Assembly (NCBI GenBank): GCA_903928835.1
Contig: CAIYSK010000393.1
Span: 1-8,202 of the forward strand
DNA length: 8,202 nt
Reading direction: 5' to 3'
DNA from: an uncultured cyanobacterium
Lineage (GTDB): Bacteria; Cyanobacteriota; Cyanobacteriia; PCC-6307; Cyanobiaceae
Below the pieces are notes generated by a model that ran no database searches, was not told the origin of the DNA, and saw only the letters and a list, made by a program, of their open reading frames with translations. Positions 1 through 7,395 of this stretch are shown here, in pieces. The position numbers were made by a program, and so were the translations under genes. The stretch's first letter is position 1, and every line of letters begins with the position of its first letter.

Positions 1-897
1 CGGGCCAGCTACATCCGCGTGCTGATGCTGGAACTGAACCGCATCGCCAACCACCTGCTGTGGCTTGGACCCTTCCTGGCGGACGTGGGCGCCCAGACCC
101 CCTTCTTTTATATTTTCCGTGAACGGGAAATGATCTACGACCTGTGGGAGTCCGCCACCGGTCAGCGGATGGTGAACAACAACTACTTCCGCATTGGCGG
201 TGTGGCTGCGGATCTGCCCTACGGCTGGCTGGAGAAGTGCCTGGATTTCTGTGATTGGTTTGGCCCCAAGATCGATGAATACGAAAAGCTAATCACCGAC
301 AACCCGATCTTCCGCAAGCGGGTCGAAGGATTGGGAACCATCACCAGGGATCAGGCGATCAACTGGAGCCTGTCGGGTCCCATGCTGCGGGCCTCGGGCG
401 TGCCCTGGGACCTGCGCAAAATCGACCACTACGAGTGCTACGACGACTTTGACTGGGCCGTGGCCTGGGAGAAGGACGGTGATTGCTTCGCCCGCTATCG
501 GGTTCGGGTGCAGGAGATGCGTGAATCCCTGAAGATCGTGCGCCAGGCCTGCCAAATGATTCCCGGTGGCCCTACCGAAAACCTGGAAGCCCATCGCATG
601 GCCGAGGGCAAGGGCAGCGAGTGGTTTGGCTTCGATTACCAATACGTGGCCAAGAAAGTGGCCCCCACCTTCAAGATCCCCTCGGGAGAGCTTTACACCC
701 GCCTCGAATCGGGCAAAGGAGAAGTTGGGGTGTTCATCCAGGGCAACGATGACGTGACCCCCTGGCGCTTCAAGATCCGCGCGGCCGATTCCAACAACCT
801 GCAGATCCTGCCCCACATCCTTAAGGGCAACAAAGTGGCCGACATCATGGCAATCCTCGGCTCGATCGACGTGATCATGGGCTCGGTGGATCGCTGA
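1..897 (+). CDS. ndhH: NAD(P)H-quinone oxidoreductase subunit H (NDH-1 49-kDa-type subunit), 5'-truncated by the window edge
   Basis: The reading frame is open from base 1 and ends at TGA 895-897, giving 298 residues. NdhH proteins are usually about 390 residues, so roughly the first 95 lie outside the window; the ATG at 19 is internal, since the upstream codons (RASYIRV) continue the family sequence. Recognisable blocks are [14 protein letters not shown] near the left end, [15 protein letters not shown], and the C-terminal stretch [12 protein letters not shown] through [12 protein letters not shown], which is characteristic of NuoD/NdhH C-termini. The family is a peripheral-arm subunit of the thylakoid NDH-1 complex, helping to form the plastoquinone-binding cavity for cyclic electron flow and respiration. 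It probably shares a transcript with the thioesterase gene that follows after 4 nt. The call is close to certain; only the missing N-terminus is unknown. Confidence 0.97.
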   Translation, partial: RASYIRVLMLELNRIANHLLWLGPFLADVGAQTPFFYIFREREMIYDLWESATGQRMVNNNYFRIGGVAADLPYGWLEKCLDFCDWFGPKIDEYEKLITDNPIFRKRVEGLGTITRDQAINWSLSGPMLRASGVPWDLRKIDHYECYDDFDWAVAWEKDGDCFARYRVRVQEMRESLKIVRQACQMIPGGPTENLEAHRMAEGKGSEWFGFDYQYVAKKVAPTFKIPSGELYTRLESGKGEVGVFIQGNDDVTPWRFKIRAADSNNLQILPHILKGNKVADIMAILGSIDVIMGSVDR

Positions 898-901
898 GTC
901 G

Positions 902-1348
902 GTGGCTCCCCAGCCCTGGCTCGCCCTGACGCGTACCGTGCGCTTCGGCGACACTGACGCCGCCGGCGTGATGCATTTTCCCCAGCTGCTGCGCTGGTGC
1001 CACGAAGCCTACGAAGAAAGCCTGGAGTGCTTTGGGGTCGCAGCGGCCGAGGTGTTCCCCACCCCGGGCTCAGTGCTGGAGGTGGCCTTGCCGATCGTGC
1101 ACTGCAGCGCCGACTACTTCCGCCCTTTGGTCTGTGGCGATGCCATCACGATTCGGTTGGAGCCAGTGCGCCTCGATCTGGGCAGCTTTGAGGTGCGCTA
1201 CAGCTTCACAAGCCCCGACCACGCCGTGGCCCAGGGCCTCACGCGCCACCTGGCCATCGAAAACCCAAGTCGGCGGCGATGCGGGCTACCAACGGCCATC
1301 AATCGCTGGTTGGAGGCCTCCAACCTGGGCGGAATCCAACCCGTCTAA
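902..1348 (+). CDS. Hotdog-fold acyl-CoA thioesterase, probable 1,4-dihydroxy-2-naphthoyl-CoA hydrolase
   Basis: A 148-residue protein with a GTG start 4 nt after the ndhH stop. The start gives a normal N-terminus for the 4-hydroxybenzoyl-CoA thioesterase family: the RFGDTDAAGVMHFPQLLRW block (residues 14-32) follows a short beta strand. In that family the second Asp of the GD-x-D motif is catalytic; here it is D19. Residues 35-42 (EAYEESLE) fit the central hotdog helix, and the rest fits the following beta strands. Cyanobacterial members hydrolyse DHNA-CoA to DHNA, the substrate of MenA, and the location across from menE-menC-menA supports that role. No strong Shine-Dalgarno is visible, and translation may be coupled to ndhH. 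The last 4 bases overlap the stop of the convergent TM2 gene. The family is confident; the exact substrate is inferred from context and could be another aromatic acyl-CoA. Confidence 0.88.
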   Translation: MAPQPWLALTRTVRFGDTDAAGVMHFPQLLRWCHEAYEESLECFGVAAAEVFPTPGSVLEVALPIVHCSADYFRPLVCGDAITIRLEPVRLDLGSFEVRYSFTSPDHAVAQGLTRHLAIENPSRRRCGLPTAINRWLEASNLGGIQPV

Positions 1349-1641
1349 AACCATTCTTGTTTGGCATCGATGTAGCGGGTCTTGAATTCTTGGGGGGTTT
1401 TGGCGAGATAGATCAGTCCCTCAATCAAGCCGATGATTCCCATCACCAAGCTCACCACCGTGCTCGCCCACCAACCTGCTGGGATCACCACAACGGGGGC
1501 AAGCAGCATGATCAGGCCAGCTCGGTAATAGCCCAGCACAAACTTGTGCACCCCAAGGGGACCCACCAGGATCGCCAACCAGCCGGCCAGGCGCTGTTGG
1601 CCCAGGGGCTGGGCCCCAGGTTGTCCCAACGGCTTCGACAT
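1345..1641 (-). CDS. Small TM2-domain membrane protein of unknown function
   Basis: A 98-residue protein starting at ATG 1641, with AGGAG (1648-1652) 6 nt upstream. Residues 1-17 are polar and rich in Gln, Pro and Gly. Two hydrophobic segments follow, about 19-36 and 42-79, the second long enough to be two helices or a re-entrant helix. GPLGVHKFVLGYYRAG (27-42) is the typical TM2-domain signature, with Gly, His and Tyr spaced as in the family, and MGIIGLIEGLIYL (67-79) is the second half. The tail is charged and ends in EWF. TM2 proteins are bacterial inner-membrane proteins without an agreed biochemical role. The gene begins 13 nt after the menE stop, so it is very likely the last cistron of menA-menC-menE. 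Its stop TAG shares bases with the thioesterase stop on the other strand. The family call is good; any link to phylloquinone is only contextual. Confidence 0.85.
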   Translation of the reverse strand: MSKPLGQPGAQPLGQQRLAGWLAILVGPLGVHKFVLGYYRAGLIMLLAPVVVIPAGWWASTVVSLVMGIIGLIEGLIYLAKTPQEFKTRYIDAKQEWF

Positions 1642-1647
1642 CGGTCG

Positions 1648-1652
1648 CTCCT
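1648..1652 (-). promoter_or_regulatory. Shine-Dalgarno site of the TM2-domain gene
   Basis: On the minus strand this reads AGGAG, 6 nt before ATG 1641 and just after the menE stop TAG (1655-1657). It is the best ribosome-binding site of the menA-menC-menE-TM2 group, which suggests the last cistron is initiated independently rather than only by coupling. Confidence 0.7.
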
Positions 1653-1654
1653 GC

Positions 1655-2902
1655 CTAAGGCTCTGGGCTCTGGTCTGCTTCTAGCGATTGCAACCACCCC
1701 TGCCAATAGCTGCGCAACCATTTGCCCTGGGGAGAGGGAGCCAACGACTCACAGATCAGCCATTGCCTCGGTCGCTCCGCCGGGGGCCAGGCCGCAACCG
1801 CGGCCTGGAGCACCGCAATGAGGGCCTGAGCATTTGCTGGCTCTCCGTTGGCTGGCTCGACCGGGCGCACCAAACCCGTCAGACGCTCACCCCAGCCGGG
1901 CTCCGCCACTGCCAGCAGCAGCAGATCCTGCAAAGGCCAGCCCTGCGCCTGAGCCAGGGACCTCAAGCGGTGCTCCAGCTGCTCGGGAAACACCGTTTCA
2001 CCGCCACTCTGGATCGCCCCATCGAGTCGGCCAAAGATCTCCAGTCCTGAAGAGCCAAGCCGGCCACCATCGCCGCTGCGCCACCAGCCATCGACCGTGC
2101 GCGGCAGTGGCTCTAGAGCTCCGCTATCGCCAATCCAGCCCGGGCTGAGCCGGTCCGTGGCCACCTCCACCGCCCCCGTGGGGGCATCGATCCGGAGCCG
2201 CACATCCGCCAAGGGCTGGCCACAACCGCTGGCCCCCGCCAAAAATTGGCCCGGGGTCAGCGCGCTGACCATGGCCGCCGTTTCCGTGGCGCCGTAGCAA
2301 GGGGCCAGCCGAATCCCGGCCGAGCGGGCCTGGGCTGCCAGGGCCTCCGGCAGGGCCGCCCCTCCCACCCACACCACCGCCAATTGGCGCAGCCAATCCC
2401 GGGCCTGCGGCACCGCCATCAGGCGGGCCAACTGGATGGGCACCAACGACATCAGCACCGGTTGGTCCGGCAACGCCACCGCCTCCACCAGGGCTTCAGG
2501 CTCCCGCAGCAAACCGGGCGGCACGAGCTGGTGCCGCGCTCCCCATTGGTGGGAACGCACCAGGGGCAGCAAACCGCTGACATGGTGCAAGGGCAGTGGA
2601 TTGAGATGAAGGCAAGCGGCGGGATCAAGTCCTTCCAGGCCTAACCACTCCGCCGTAGCCGCCGCCGAGGCTTCCAAATGGCTGAGGGGCTGCAGGCACC
2701 AGCGCCGTCCGCCCGTGCTGCCGCCACTACCCACCACCACCCCCGGTCCCCAGGTGGCTTCGAGCTCACTGCGCTGCTCTGGATTGAGCAGACTTTGGGC
2801 CCAAGCCTGCTGCTCCGGTGGCGCCAGCACCACCAGCTGCCTGCGCCGCCAGGCCCCTTCCAAGGCGGAGACGTCGAGAAGGGCCTGGGAAGGGAGGGTC
2901 AT
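1655..2902 (-). CDS. menE: o-succinylbenzoate--CoA ligase (MenE), short form
   Basis: An adenylate-forming enzyme that activates o-succinylbenzoate to its CoA ester. With ATG 2902 it has 415 residues. Visible motifs: SGGSTGGR at 59-66 (ATP-binding loop, usually ending in Lys), LPLHHVSG at 103-110, GGAALP at 180-185, CYGATE at 202-207, WWRSGDGG at 273-280, GRLDGAIQSGGETVFP at 291-306, and PQGKWLR at 391-397 with the expected catalytic Lys at 394. A longer frame from TTG 2917 exists, but ATG 2902 makes a 4-nt ATGA overlap with the menC stop and is preferred. An in-frame TAG at 2936-2938 excludes any further extension. The ATP loop sits at residue 59, whereas E. coli MenE has it at roughly 145, so most of the usual N-terminal part is absent. 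All later motifs are intact. It is co-directional with menC and the TM2 gene. Confidence 0.92.
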   Translation of the reverse strand: MTLPSQALLDVSALEGAWRRRQLVVLAPPEQQAWAQSLLNPEQRSELEATWGPGVVVGSGGSTGGRRWCLQPLSHLEASAAATAEWLGLEGLDPAACLHLNPLPLHHVSGLLPLVRSHQWGARHQLVPPGLLREPEALVEAVALPDQPVLMSLVPIQLARLMAVPQARDWLRQLAVVWVGGAALPEALAAQARSAGIRLAPCYGATETAAMVSALTPGQFLAGASGCGQPLADVRLRIDAPTGAVEVATDRLSPGWIGDSGALEPLPRTVDGWWRSGDGGRLGSSGLEIFGRLDGAIQSGGETVFPEQLEHRLRSLAQAQGWPLQDLLLLAVAEPGWGERLTGLVRPVEPANGEPANAQALIAVLQAAVAAWPPAERPRQWLICESLAPSPQGKWLRSYWQGWLQSLEADQSPEP

Positions 2903-3894
2903 GCGGCCGCCTGCCAAACCAGCTGGGGATCGGCGCTAAATAGGTCGCCCTGGGGACACCAGCCTGGCGCCAACCCCGGGGCCGTGGGCGTGGGGCCGAG
3001 GGCCTGGAGGCCGGCCAAATGATGCACCCAGCGCCGGCCAATGCCCGTCTCCAAGGCCGTGCTCACCATCCAATGGGGATGACCCGCCTCAAAGGCGGCC
3101 AGGAGCGGCCTGGGGTCGCCATCTAAGGGCGGACGACGCACCTGCCAGCCGGGCCAGCTTGCCGCCAGGGCAGGGGAAGCCCGCAGCGATTCATCCAGGG
3201 CCACCGGCACCCTGGCCGCCAGGGCCTCCAAACCCTCCTGATCGCCGGGGGGCAAGGGTTGCTCCAGCCACTCCAGCCGGGGTTCCCTCGCCAAGCGATC
3301 CGCCCAGGCTGCGGCTGTGGCCCGATCCCAGCCCCCATTGGCATCGAGCCGGAGCAACGCCCCAGCAGGCAGCCGCTGCAAGAGCAGCTCCAGCAGGTCC
3401 AGCTCCTGGCGGGCGGGCAAGGCGGCCACCTTCCACTTGTAAGCCGGGGGTGGGGGCGATGGCCCTGATGCCAGAACCCGCTCGAGCTCCTCCACCGCCC
3501 GCTCCCCAGCCGGCAGCAACCACGCCGAAGCCGGGGCCTGCAACCATCCGCCCCGCCCCAGACTGCCCAAACCATCGAGTTCGGCCAGGGCCGCCCCCAA
3601 GGCAAAGGCCAGGGACTTGGGGGCGGCGCTGATCGCAGTTTCGATCTGGGGGCGGCTCAGGCCCTGGGGCAAGGCTTGGATCGCCGCTGCCAGCTCCCCG
3701 CATAGGCCCCCTGGCGTCGCCCCCTGATCAGGCTGCAGCGCCAACGCCTCCCCCCAGCCCAGCCGTCCATCGGCCGCTTCTAGGCGCAGCAACCAGCCGC
3801 GGCGCTGGGCCAAGGCCCCGTGGGCCGTCACCATGGCCTGGGGCAGATGGAACTGGAAAGGGCGCCAGGCAAGGCGCAACAGCGGCTCCCCCAC
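2899..3894 (-). CDS. menC: o-succinylbenzoate synthase (MenC), enolase superfamily
   Basis: A 331-residue dehydratase converting SHCHC to o-succinylbenzoate in phylloquinone synthesis. The start is GTG 3894, 5 nt after the menA stop; the AAGG in that junction is very close to the start, so translation is probably coupled. An N-terminal capping domain (about 1-120) precedes the barrel. Enolase-superfamily residues are visible: the KxK pair K153/K155 in YKWKVA, and metal ligands D184 (LRLDANGGWD), E211 (EWLEQPL) and D234 (VALDESL). C-terminal motifs VSTALETGIG (277-286) and the PGLAPG region (306-311) also fit MenC. Aligning from the DES motif to E. coli MenC, the second catalytic Lys (K235, in VIKP) falls on R254 in VRRP, so that Lys is replaced. 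Length and context are otherwise normal. The stop overlaps the menE ATG. Function as MenC is likely, but the substitution deserves attention. Confidence 0.9.
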   Translation of the reverse strand: MGEPLLRLAWRPFQFHLPQAMVTAHGALAQRRGWLLRLEAADGRLGWGEALALQPDQGATPGGLCGELAAAIQALPQGLSRPQIETAISAAPKSLAFALGAALAELDGLGSLGRGGWLQAPASAWLLPAGERAVEELERVLASGPSPPPPAYKWKVAALPARQELDLLELLLQRLPAGALLRLDANGGWDRATAAAWADRLAREPRLEWLEQPLPPGDQEGLEALAARVPVALDESLRASPALAASWPGWQVRRPPLDGDPRPLLAAFEAGHPHWMVSTALETGIGRRWVHHLAGLQALGPTPTAPGLAPGWCPQGDLFSADPQLVWQAAA

Positions 3895-3899
3895 AACCT

Positions 3900-4889
3900 T
3901 CAGCCTGGCCCGCCAAGCGAGGGCCCTAGCAGGGGCCCCAGCGCCAGGCCCACCGCCAGGCCCAAGCCATTGAGGGCTTGAAACCGCAGGGCCAAAAATT
4001 TGCTGCCGGCGATCCGATCCGGTTCACGGTGGTGGTCGCGCAGCAGGGCAATCAAGGCCCGACCCGGCGGCAAGCCAATCACGCCTAGCAATGCCGTAAG
4101 CGGCCATTGCCCCGCCAGCACCGGGGCCCACTCAAACGCCAGGGTGAGGGCGATCATCCACGGCACCAGGCGGGCCGCGGTGCCGGTGCCCAGCCGCACC
4201 ACCGGCGAGCGTTTGCCGTGGGCCGCATCCTGATCCACCTGGTGGAAATGGGAGCAAAACAACACCAAGGTGGTGGCCAGGGCCGGGCCACTGCCCAGCT
4301 CGATGGCGTGGCGCCAAGGGATCTGGGCCCAAGGGGCCTGATCCCCGCCGATGGCCGCAGGGGCTAGGGCGAGCAATCCCGCAGCCGTGGCGAGGGGCCC
4401 AAAGGCCAACCAACACAGGGGCTCCCCCAACCCCCGATACCCCAGGCGAAACGGTGGGCCTTGGTAGAGATAACCCAGGCCGCAACAGGCCAAAACCAGC
4501 GCCAAAACCGCCGGGGAACTGCGCCAGGCCACCAGGGCCATCAGCCCCAGGCCCAACAGCAAACAACCATGGGCCCATGTTGCGACCCGGTCGCGGCGAC
4601 CCGTGAGGTAGACCACCGAATGGGGCTTGCCGAGCACATCAACGCCCGTATCGGCATCAAAAACATCGTTGGCCAGGTTTTCCCAGGCCAGCAGCAGGAT
4701 CGCCGCCAACAAAAAAACCAGCAGCTGATCCCATCGCAACGGCTGGTTCCGCCCCAGCTGCCAGCCCGCCGCCACCAGCACTGGCATCACCGCCACGGCG
4801 TACATCGGCCACTTGATCGCGGCCTTCCAGAGCTGGCGGCGATCCCGGGTGGTGGCGTAACGGCTTGCGACGACCTCGAGCTCAGGCAT
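3900..4889 (-). CDS. menA: 2-carboxy-1,4-naphthoquinone phytyltransferase (MenA), UbiA family
   Basis: A polytopic membrane prenyltransferase that attaches the phytyl chain to DHNA with loss of its carboxyl group, giving demethylphylloquinone. With ATG 4889 it has 329 residues; the frame can extend to TTG 4907, but neither start has a clear Shine-Dalgarno and ATG is the simpler choice. The first Asp-rich motif is NLANDVFDADTGVD (71-84). GYLYQGPPFRLGYRGLGE (139-156) follows, and the second Asp-rich motif is HQVDQDAAHGKRS (216-228). These motifs bind prenyl diphosphate and Mg2+ in the family. About eight or nine hydrophobic segments are spread along the chain. The SHFHQV version of the second motif is what I associate with cyanobacterial MenA rather than with UbiA or chlorophyll synthase. 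It is first in the menA-menC-menE-TM2 run and divergent from menF. The tail is Gly/Pro-rich. Confidence 0.93.
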   Translation of the reverse strand: MPELEVVASRYATTRDRRQLWKAAIKWPMYAVAVMPVLVAAGWQLGRNQPLRWDQLLVFLLAAILLLAWENLANDVFDADTGVDVLGKPHSVVYLTGRRDRVATWAHGCLLLGLGLMALVAWRSSPAVLALVLACCGLGYLYQGPPFRLGYRGLGEPLCWLAFGPLATAAGLLALAPAAIGGDQAPWAQIPWRHAIELGSGPALATTLVLFCSHFHQVDQDAAHGKRSPVVRLGTGTAARLVPWMIALTLAFEWAPVLAGQWPLTALLGVIGLPPGRALIALLRDHHREPDRIAGSKFLALRFQALNGLGLAVGLALGPLLGPSLGGPG

Positions 4890-4964
4890 GGGTGCCGCCA
4901 GCGGCAAGGAGGGGAAGACCCATACATTTGAGCAGCTCTTCGCCTCGGCCCAAGGCCCTTCCTG
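4890..4964. promoter_or_regulatory. Divergent menA/menF control region
   Basis: These 75 nt separate the menA ATG (leftward) from the menF GTG (rightward), so they should hold promoters for both phylloquinone transcripts. On the plus strand TACATT (4923-4928) is a possible -10 box about 37 nt before the menF start, but no convincing -35 box lies at the right distance. AAGG at 4952-4955 is a weak ribosome-binding candidate 9 nt before the GTG. On the minus side no strong Shine-Dalgarno is seen. The location is well supported by gene layout; the individual boxes are guesses. Confidence 0.5.
4893..4906 (-). other. Small hairpin just upstream of the menA start codon
   Basis: Read on the minus strand the bases are TGCCG-CTGG-CGGCA, a perfect 5-bp stem with a 4-nt loop, ending 3 nt before the menA ATG at 4889. 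In the mRNA it would occupy the place where a ribosome-binding site is expected. It is GC-rich and short, so it may be chance or, if the TTG at 4907 were used, simply coding sequence. Confidence 0.35.
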
Positions 4965-6416
4965 GTGCAGGCCCCCAATTCCTTCACCGAATTGCTGGCT
5001 GTAGCGAGCGACAGCGCACGCCAGCTAGAGGACGATGGCGTCTTGAGCCTGGCCATGCCCCTGGCTGGGGGCGACCCGATGGTGCTATTGCCCCATCTCG
5101 ATCCCGGGGCTGGCGGCCAGGGAGATGGCAGCCAGGGAGAAAGAAACAAGGGGGATGGATTTCGCTTCCTCTGGGATGGGGCCCCGGGGCTGTGCCTGGC
5201 CGCCAGCGGCCGCTGCAACAGCCTGGAGCTCAGTGGTCCGCGCCGCTTTGAGCTGGCCCAACGCTTTGCCAGCGCCAGCCTGAGTCGCCTCGCCACCCCC
5301 GAGAATTGTCCGCCCCTGGCTCGGCCCAGGGTGCTGCTGGCCTTTGGGTTCTTTGATGCTCCCCTCGAGCAATCCGCAGGCGCCATCCCCGGGGTGCAAG
5401 CGGTGCTGCCCCGCTGGCAATTGAGCCGCCAGGGCCTGCACTGCTGGCTGCGGCTGCAACGCCCCCTAGGTGGTGAGGTGACAGCCCGCAGCCTGGCGGA
5501 AGAACTCTGGGAGAAAGCCCAAACCCTGATGGTTGCATGGCATGCCATGCCGCTCGGCGCCACTTCCCCGCTCGGTGCAACTGCCAAGCTCCGCCATGGC
5601 ACCCCCTGGGAGCAGGGCTACCGCTCGGCCGTCGAGCAGGCCATGACTCTGGTGAACCAAGGGGATCTGCAAAAACTGGTGCTGGCGGTGCGCCAGGACC
5701 TGAGCCTGGATCGCGCCGTCGACCCGTTGGAGCTGCTAGCCCCGTTGCGCAGGCACCAAAGCGGCAGTTGCCGTTTCCTCTGGCAACGGGCGGCGGGCTC
5801 CGCCCTGCTCGGCGCGTCGCCTGAACGGCTGCTCACCGTGCGTCAAAACCAATTGCGCAGTGATGCCCTGGCCGGCACCACCCCCTGGGGCCCCACGGCC
5901 CCAGAGCTGCTGCAATCCAGCAAAGATCGCCACGAGCACGACTTGGTGGTCGACACCATCACCGCGGTATTGCGCCAGGCAGGCCTCAACCCGCGCCGCC
6001 CCAGGCATCCCCGCCTGGCCCGCCACGGGCAGCTGGCGCATCTGCACACTCCCATCACCGCCAATCTCCAGGGGGAACAACCCCTCGCGATTGCGGCCGC
6101 CCTGCACCCCACCCCCGCCGTGGCGGGTTTGCCCCGCAAGGAGGCCATGGGCTGGCTGCGCAGCCTCGAACCCTTTGAGCGGGGCCACTACGCCGCGCCA
6201 ATCGCCTGGATTGATAGCTCCGGCGACACCGACCTGCGGGTGGCCATTCGCAGCGGCACCCTGCGCGGCAGCCAACTCGAACTCACGGCCGGTGCCGGTC
6301 TGGTGCGGGGATCCACGGTGGAGCGGGAACTGCAGGAAGTGGCCCTCAAGCTGGGCGTGCTGCAGCAACAGCTCAACCTGCCAACTCAGCTGGCGAGCAA
6401 CCGCTCCATCGTCTGA
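4965..6416 (+). CDS. menF: Isochorismate synthase (MenF)
   Basis: A chorismate-binding enzyme of 483 residues that makes isochorismate, the first committed step towards phylloquinone. GTG 4965 is the only usable start after the in-frame TGA at 4929-4931. The N-terminal half (1-210) is variable. The catalytic half has [10 protein letters not shown] with the general-base Lys (K237), GASPERLL (283-290), [10 protein letters not shown] (300-309), [10 protein letters not shown] (322-331), [14 protein letters not shown] (381-394), [10 protein letters not shown] (401-410), RVAIRSG (425-431) and [11 protein letters not shown] (441-451), then metal-ligand candidates E455 and E458. The Lys at the base position and the isochorismate-synthase style of these motifs argue against anthranilate or aminodeoxychorismate synthase. 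Residues about 46-66 form a Gly/Asp/Gln-rich linker built partly from a 15-bp duplication. The gene is divergent from menA, and its last 31 bp overlap gshB tail to tail. Confidence 0.93.
   Translation: MQAPNSFTELLAVASDSARQLEDDGVLSLAMPLAGGDPMVLLPHLDPGAGGQGDGSQGERNKGDGFRFLWDGAPGLCLAASGRCNSLELSGPRRFELAQRFASASLSRLATPENCPPLARPRVLLAFGFFDAPLEQSAGAIPGVQAVLPRWQLSRQGLHCWLRLQRPLGGEVTARSLAEELWEKAQTLMVAWHAMPLGATSPLGATAKLRHGTPWEQGYRSAVEQAMTLVNQGDLQKLVLAVRQDLSLDRAVDPLELLAPLRRHQSGSCRFLWQRAAGSALLGASPERLLTVRQNQLRSDALAGTTPWGPTAPELLQSSKDRHEHDLVVDTITAVLRQAGLNPRRPRHPRLARHGQLAHLHTPITANLQGEQPLAIAAALHPTPAVAGLPRKEAMGWLRSLEPFERGHYAAPIAWIDSSGDTDLRVAIRSGTLRGSQLELTAGAGLVRGSTVERELQEVALKLGVLQQQLNLPTQLASNRSIV
5116..5140 (+). 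repeat. 15-bp tandem near-duplication inside menF
   Basis: The decamer GCCAGGGAGA occurs at 5116-5125 and again at 5131-5140, a period of 15 bp, or exactly five codons. It yields the adjacent pentapeptides GQGDG and SQGER in a low-complexity linker of MenF (residues 51-60). The in-frame spacing suggests a replication-slippage duplication tolerated in a surface loop. Confidence 0.6.
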
Positions 6417-7393
6417 TCGGCGAGGGGAATCCCGCCAAGGCGCTCCACCTCCCGCACCCCGGTGGGGCTGGTCACGTTGATTTCGCTGAGGCGGCCATCG
6501 ATCACATCGATGCCCACAAAAAACAAGCCTTCTGCCTGCAAGGCCGGCGCCAAGGCCGCGCAAATCTGCCGCTCTGCATCCGTCAGGCCCGTGGCCTCAG
6601 GGGCCCCACCCACGGCGAGATTGCTGCGGAATTCCCCCGCCATCGGCTTGCGATTCACAGCACCAAGGGGTTCCCCATCCACCAACAGGATCCGCTTGTC
6701 TCCCGCTGTCACACCGGGAAGGTACGCCTGGGCCATCACGGGCAGGCGCTGCTGGTCGGTGACCAGTTCGAGCAGGGCCCGCAGGCCCGGGGCCCCGCCG
6801 TGGGAGCGCACCACCCCTTGCCCAGCCCGGCCGCCAAGGGGTTTGAGCACCACATCGCCATGGCCTGTGGCAAAGGCGGCGAGCTGCTCCACCTGGCTGC
6901 TCACCAGGGTGGGGGCCATCAAATGGCTCCAGCGCAGGGCGCCCAGCTTTTCATTCCAGGCCCGAAGCGAGGCAGGCCGGTTCAACACCCGCACCCCATG
7001 GCGCTCCGCCAACTCCAACAGATGGGTGGCATAGAGGTAGGGCTCATCAACCGGTGGGTCCTTGCGCATCCACACCCAGGGGAAGGCATCGAGGGGCAGC
7101 TGCTGGGGCTCCCCGAGCAGAAACCAGGGCTCGGGCACCTGCCAGCCCTCTGGGCTGAACTCCATGGGGGCCAGGGTGACGGGCTGGGCCCGCACCCGGC
7201 CACCGTGGCCAGCCAAGGGAGCTCCCGGCCGCTCAGCGGCGGATAGGTCTTGGAGGGTGCACACCCAAATCTGCTGGCCGGCCCGCTGGGCCGCCTGCAT
7301 GAGGGCAACGCTGGAATCCTTGGCTGGATTGAGCCGCGGCAGCGGATCGATCACAAACAACTGGGAGTTGGCCCCGGGTGCCGGTGTAGCCAA
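6386..7393 (-). CDS. gshB: Glutathione synthetase (GshB), ATP-grasp
   Basis: A 335-residue cytosolic enzyme joining gamma-glutamylcysteine and glycine with ATP to form glutathione. The start is TTG 7393: GGGAG (7401-7405) lies 7 nt upstream, and the resulting [18 protein letters not shown] (11-28) is a normal GshB N-terminus. MRKDPPVD (109-116) is the substrate-domain signature. ATP-grasp features include NEKL (147-150), [11 protein letters not shown] (184-194), GDKR (231-234), the R256/N258 pair in FRSNLA, and [19 protein letters not shown] (294-312) with Glu and Asn as expected metal ligands. The length is close to the typical 310-320 with a slightly longer N-terminus. It follows the glutaredoxin gene by 2 nt in one operon, a sensible pairing of glutathione supply and use. 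The 3' end runs 31 bp into menF on the opposite strand. Confidence 0.95.
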   Translation of the reverse strand: MATPAPGANSQLFVIDPLPRLNPAKDSSVALMQAAQRAGQQIWVCTLQDLSAAERPGAPLAGHGGRVRAQPVTLAPMEFSPEGWQVPEPWFLLGEPQQLPLDAFPWVWMRKDPPVDEPYLYATHLLELAERHGVRVLNRPASLRAWNEKLGALRWSHLMAPTLVSSQVEQLAAFATGHGDVVLKPLGGRAGQGVVRSHGGAPGLRALLELVTDQQRLPVMAQAYLPGVTAGDKRILLVDGEPLGAVNRKPMAGEFRSNLAVGGAPEATGLTDAERQICAALAPALQAEGLFFVGIDVIDGRLSEINVTSPTGVREVERLGGIPLADQTMERLLAS

Positions 7394-7395
7394 AT

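Noticed and set aside
289..954. A 221-codon open frame on the minus strand opposite ndhH
   Set aside because: It is antisense to a clear ndhH frame, is low in family-like motifs and rich in His/Val/Gly from reversed codons, as expected in GC-rich DNA.
1279..1821. A 180-codon plus-strand frame across the thioesterase end, TM2 gene and menE end
   Set aside because: It crosses three well-supported genes out of frame and has no domain-like sequence.
2903..2917. TTG 2917 as the menE start
   Set aside because: ATG 2902 gives the common ATGA overlap with menC; the TTG would add only five residues without a better ribosome-binding site.
5736..6563. A 275-codon open frame on the minus strand opposite menF and the gshB tail
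   Set aside because: It is the shadow of menF, with Gly/Arg/Gln-rich composition and no recognisable domain or ribosome-binding site.
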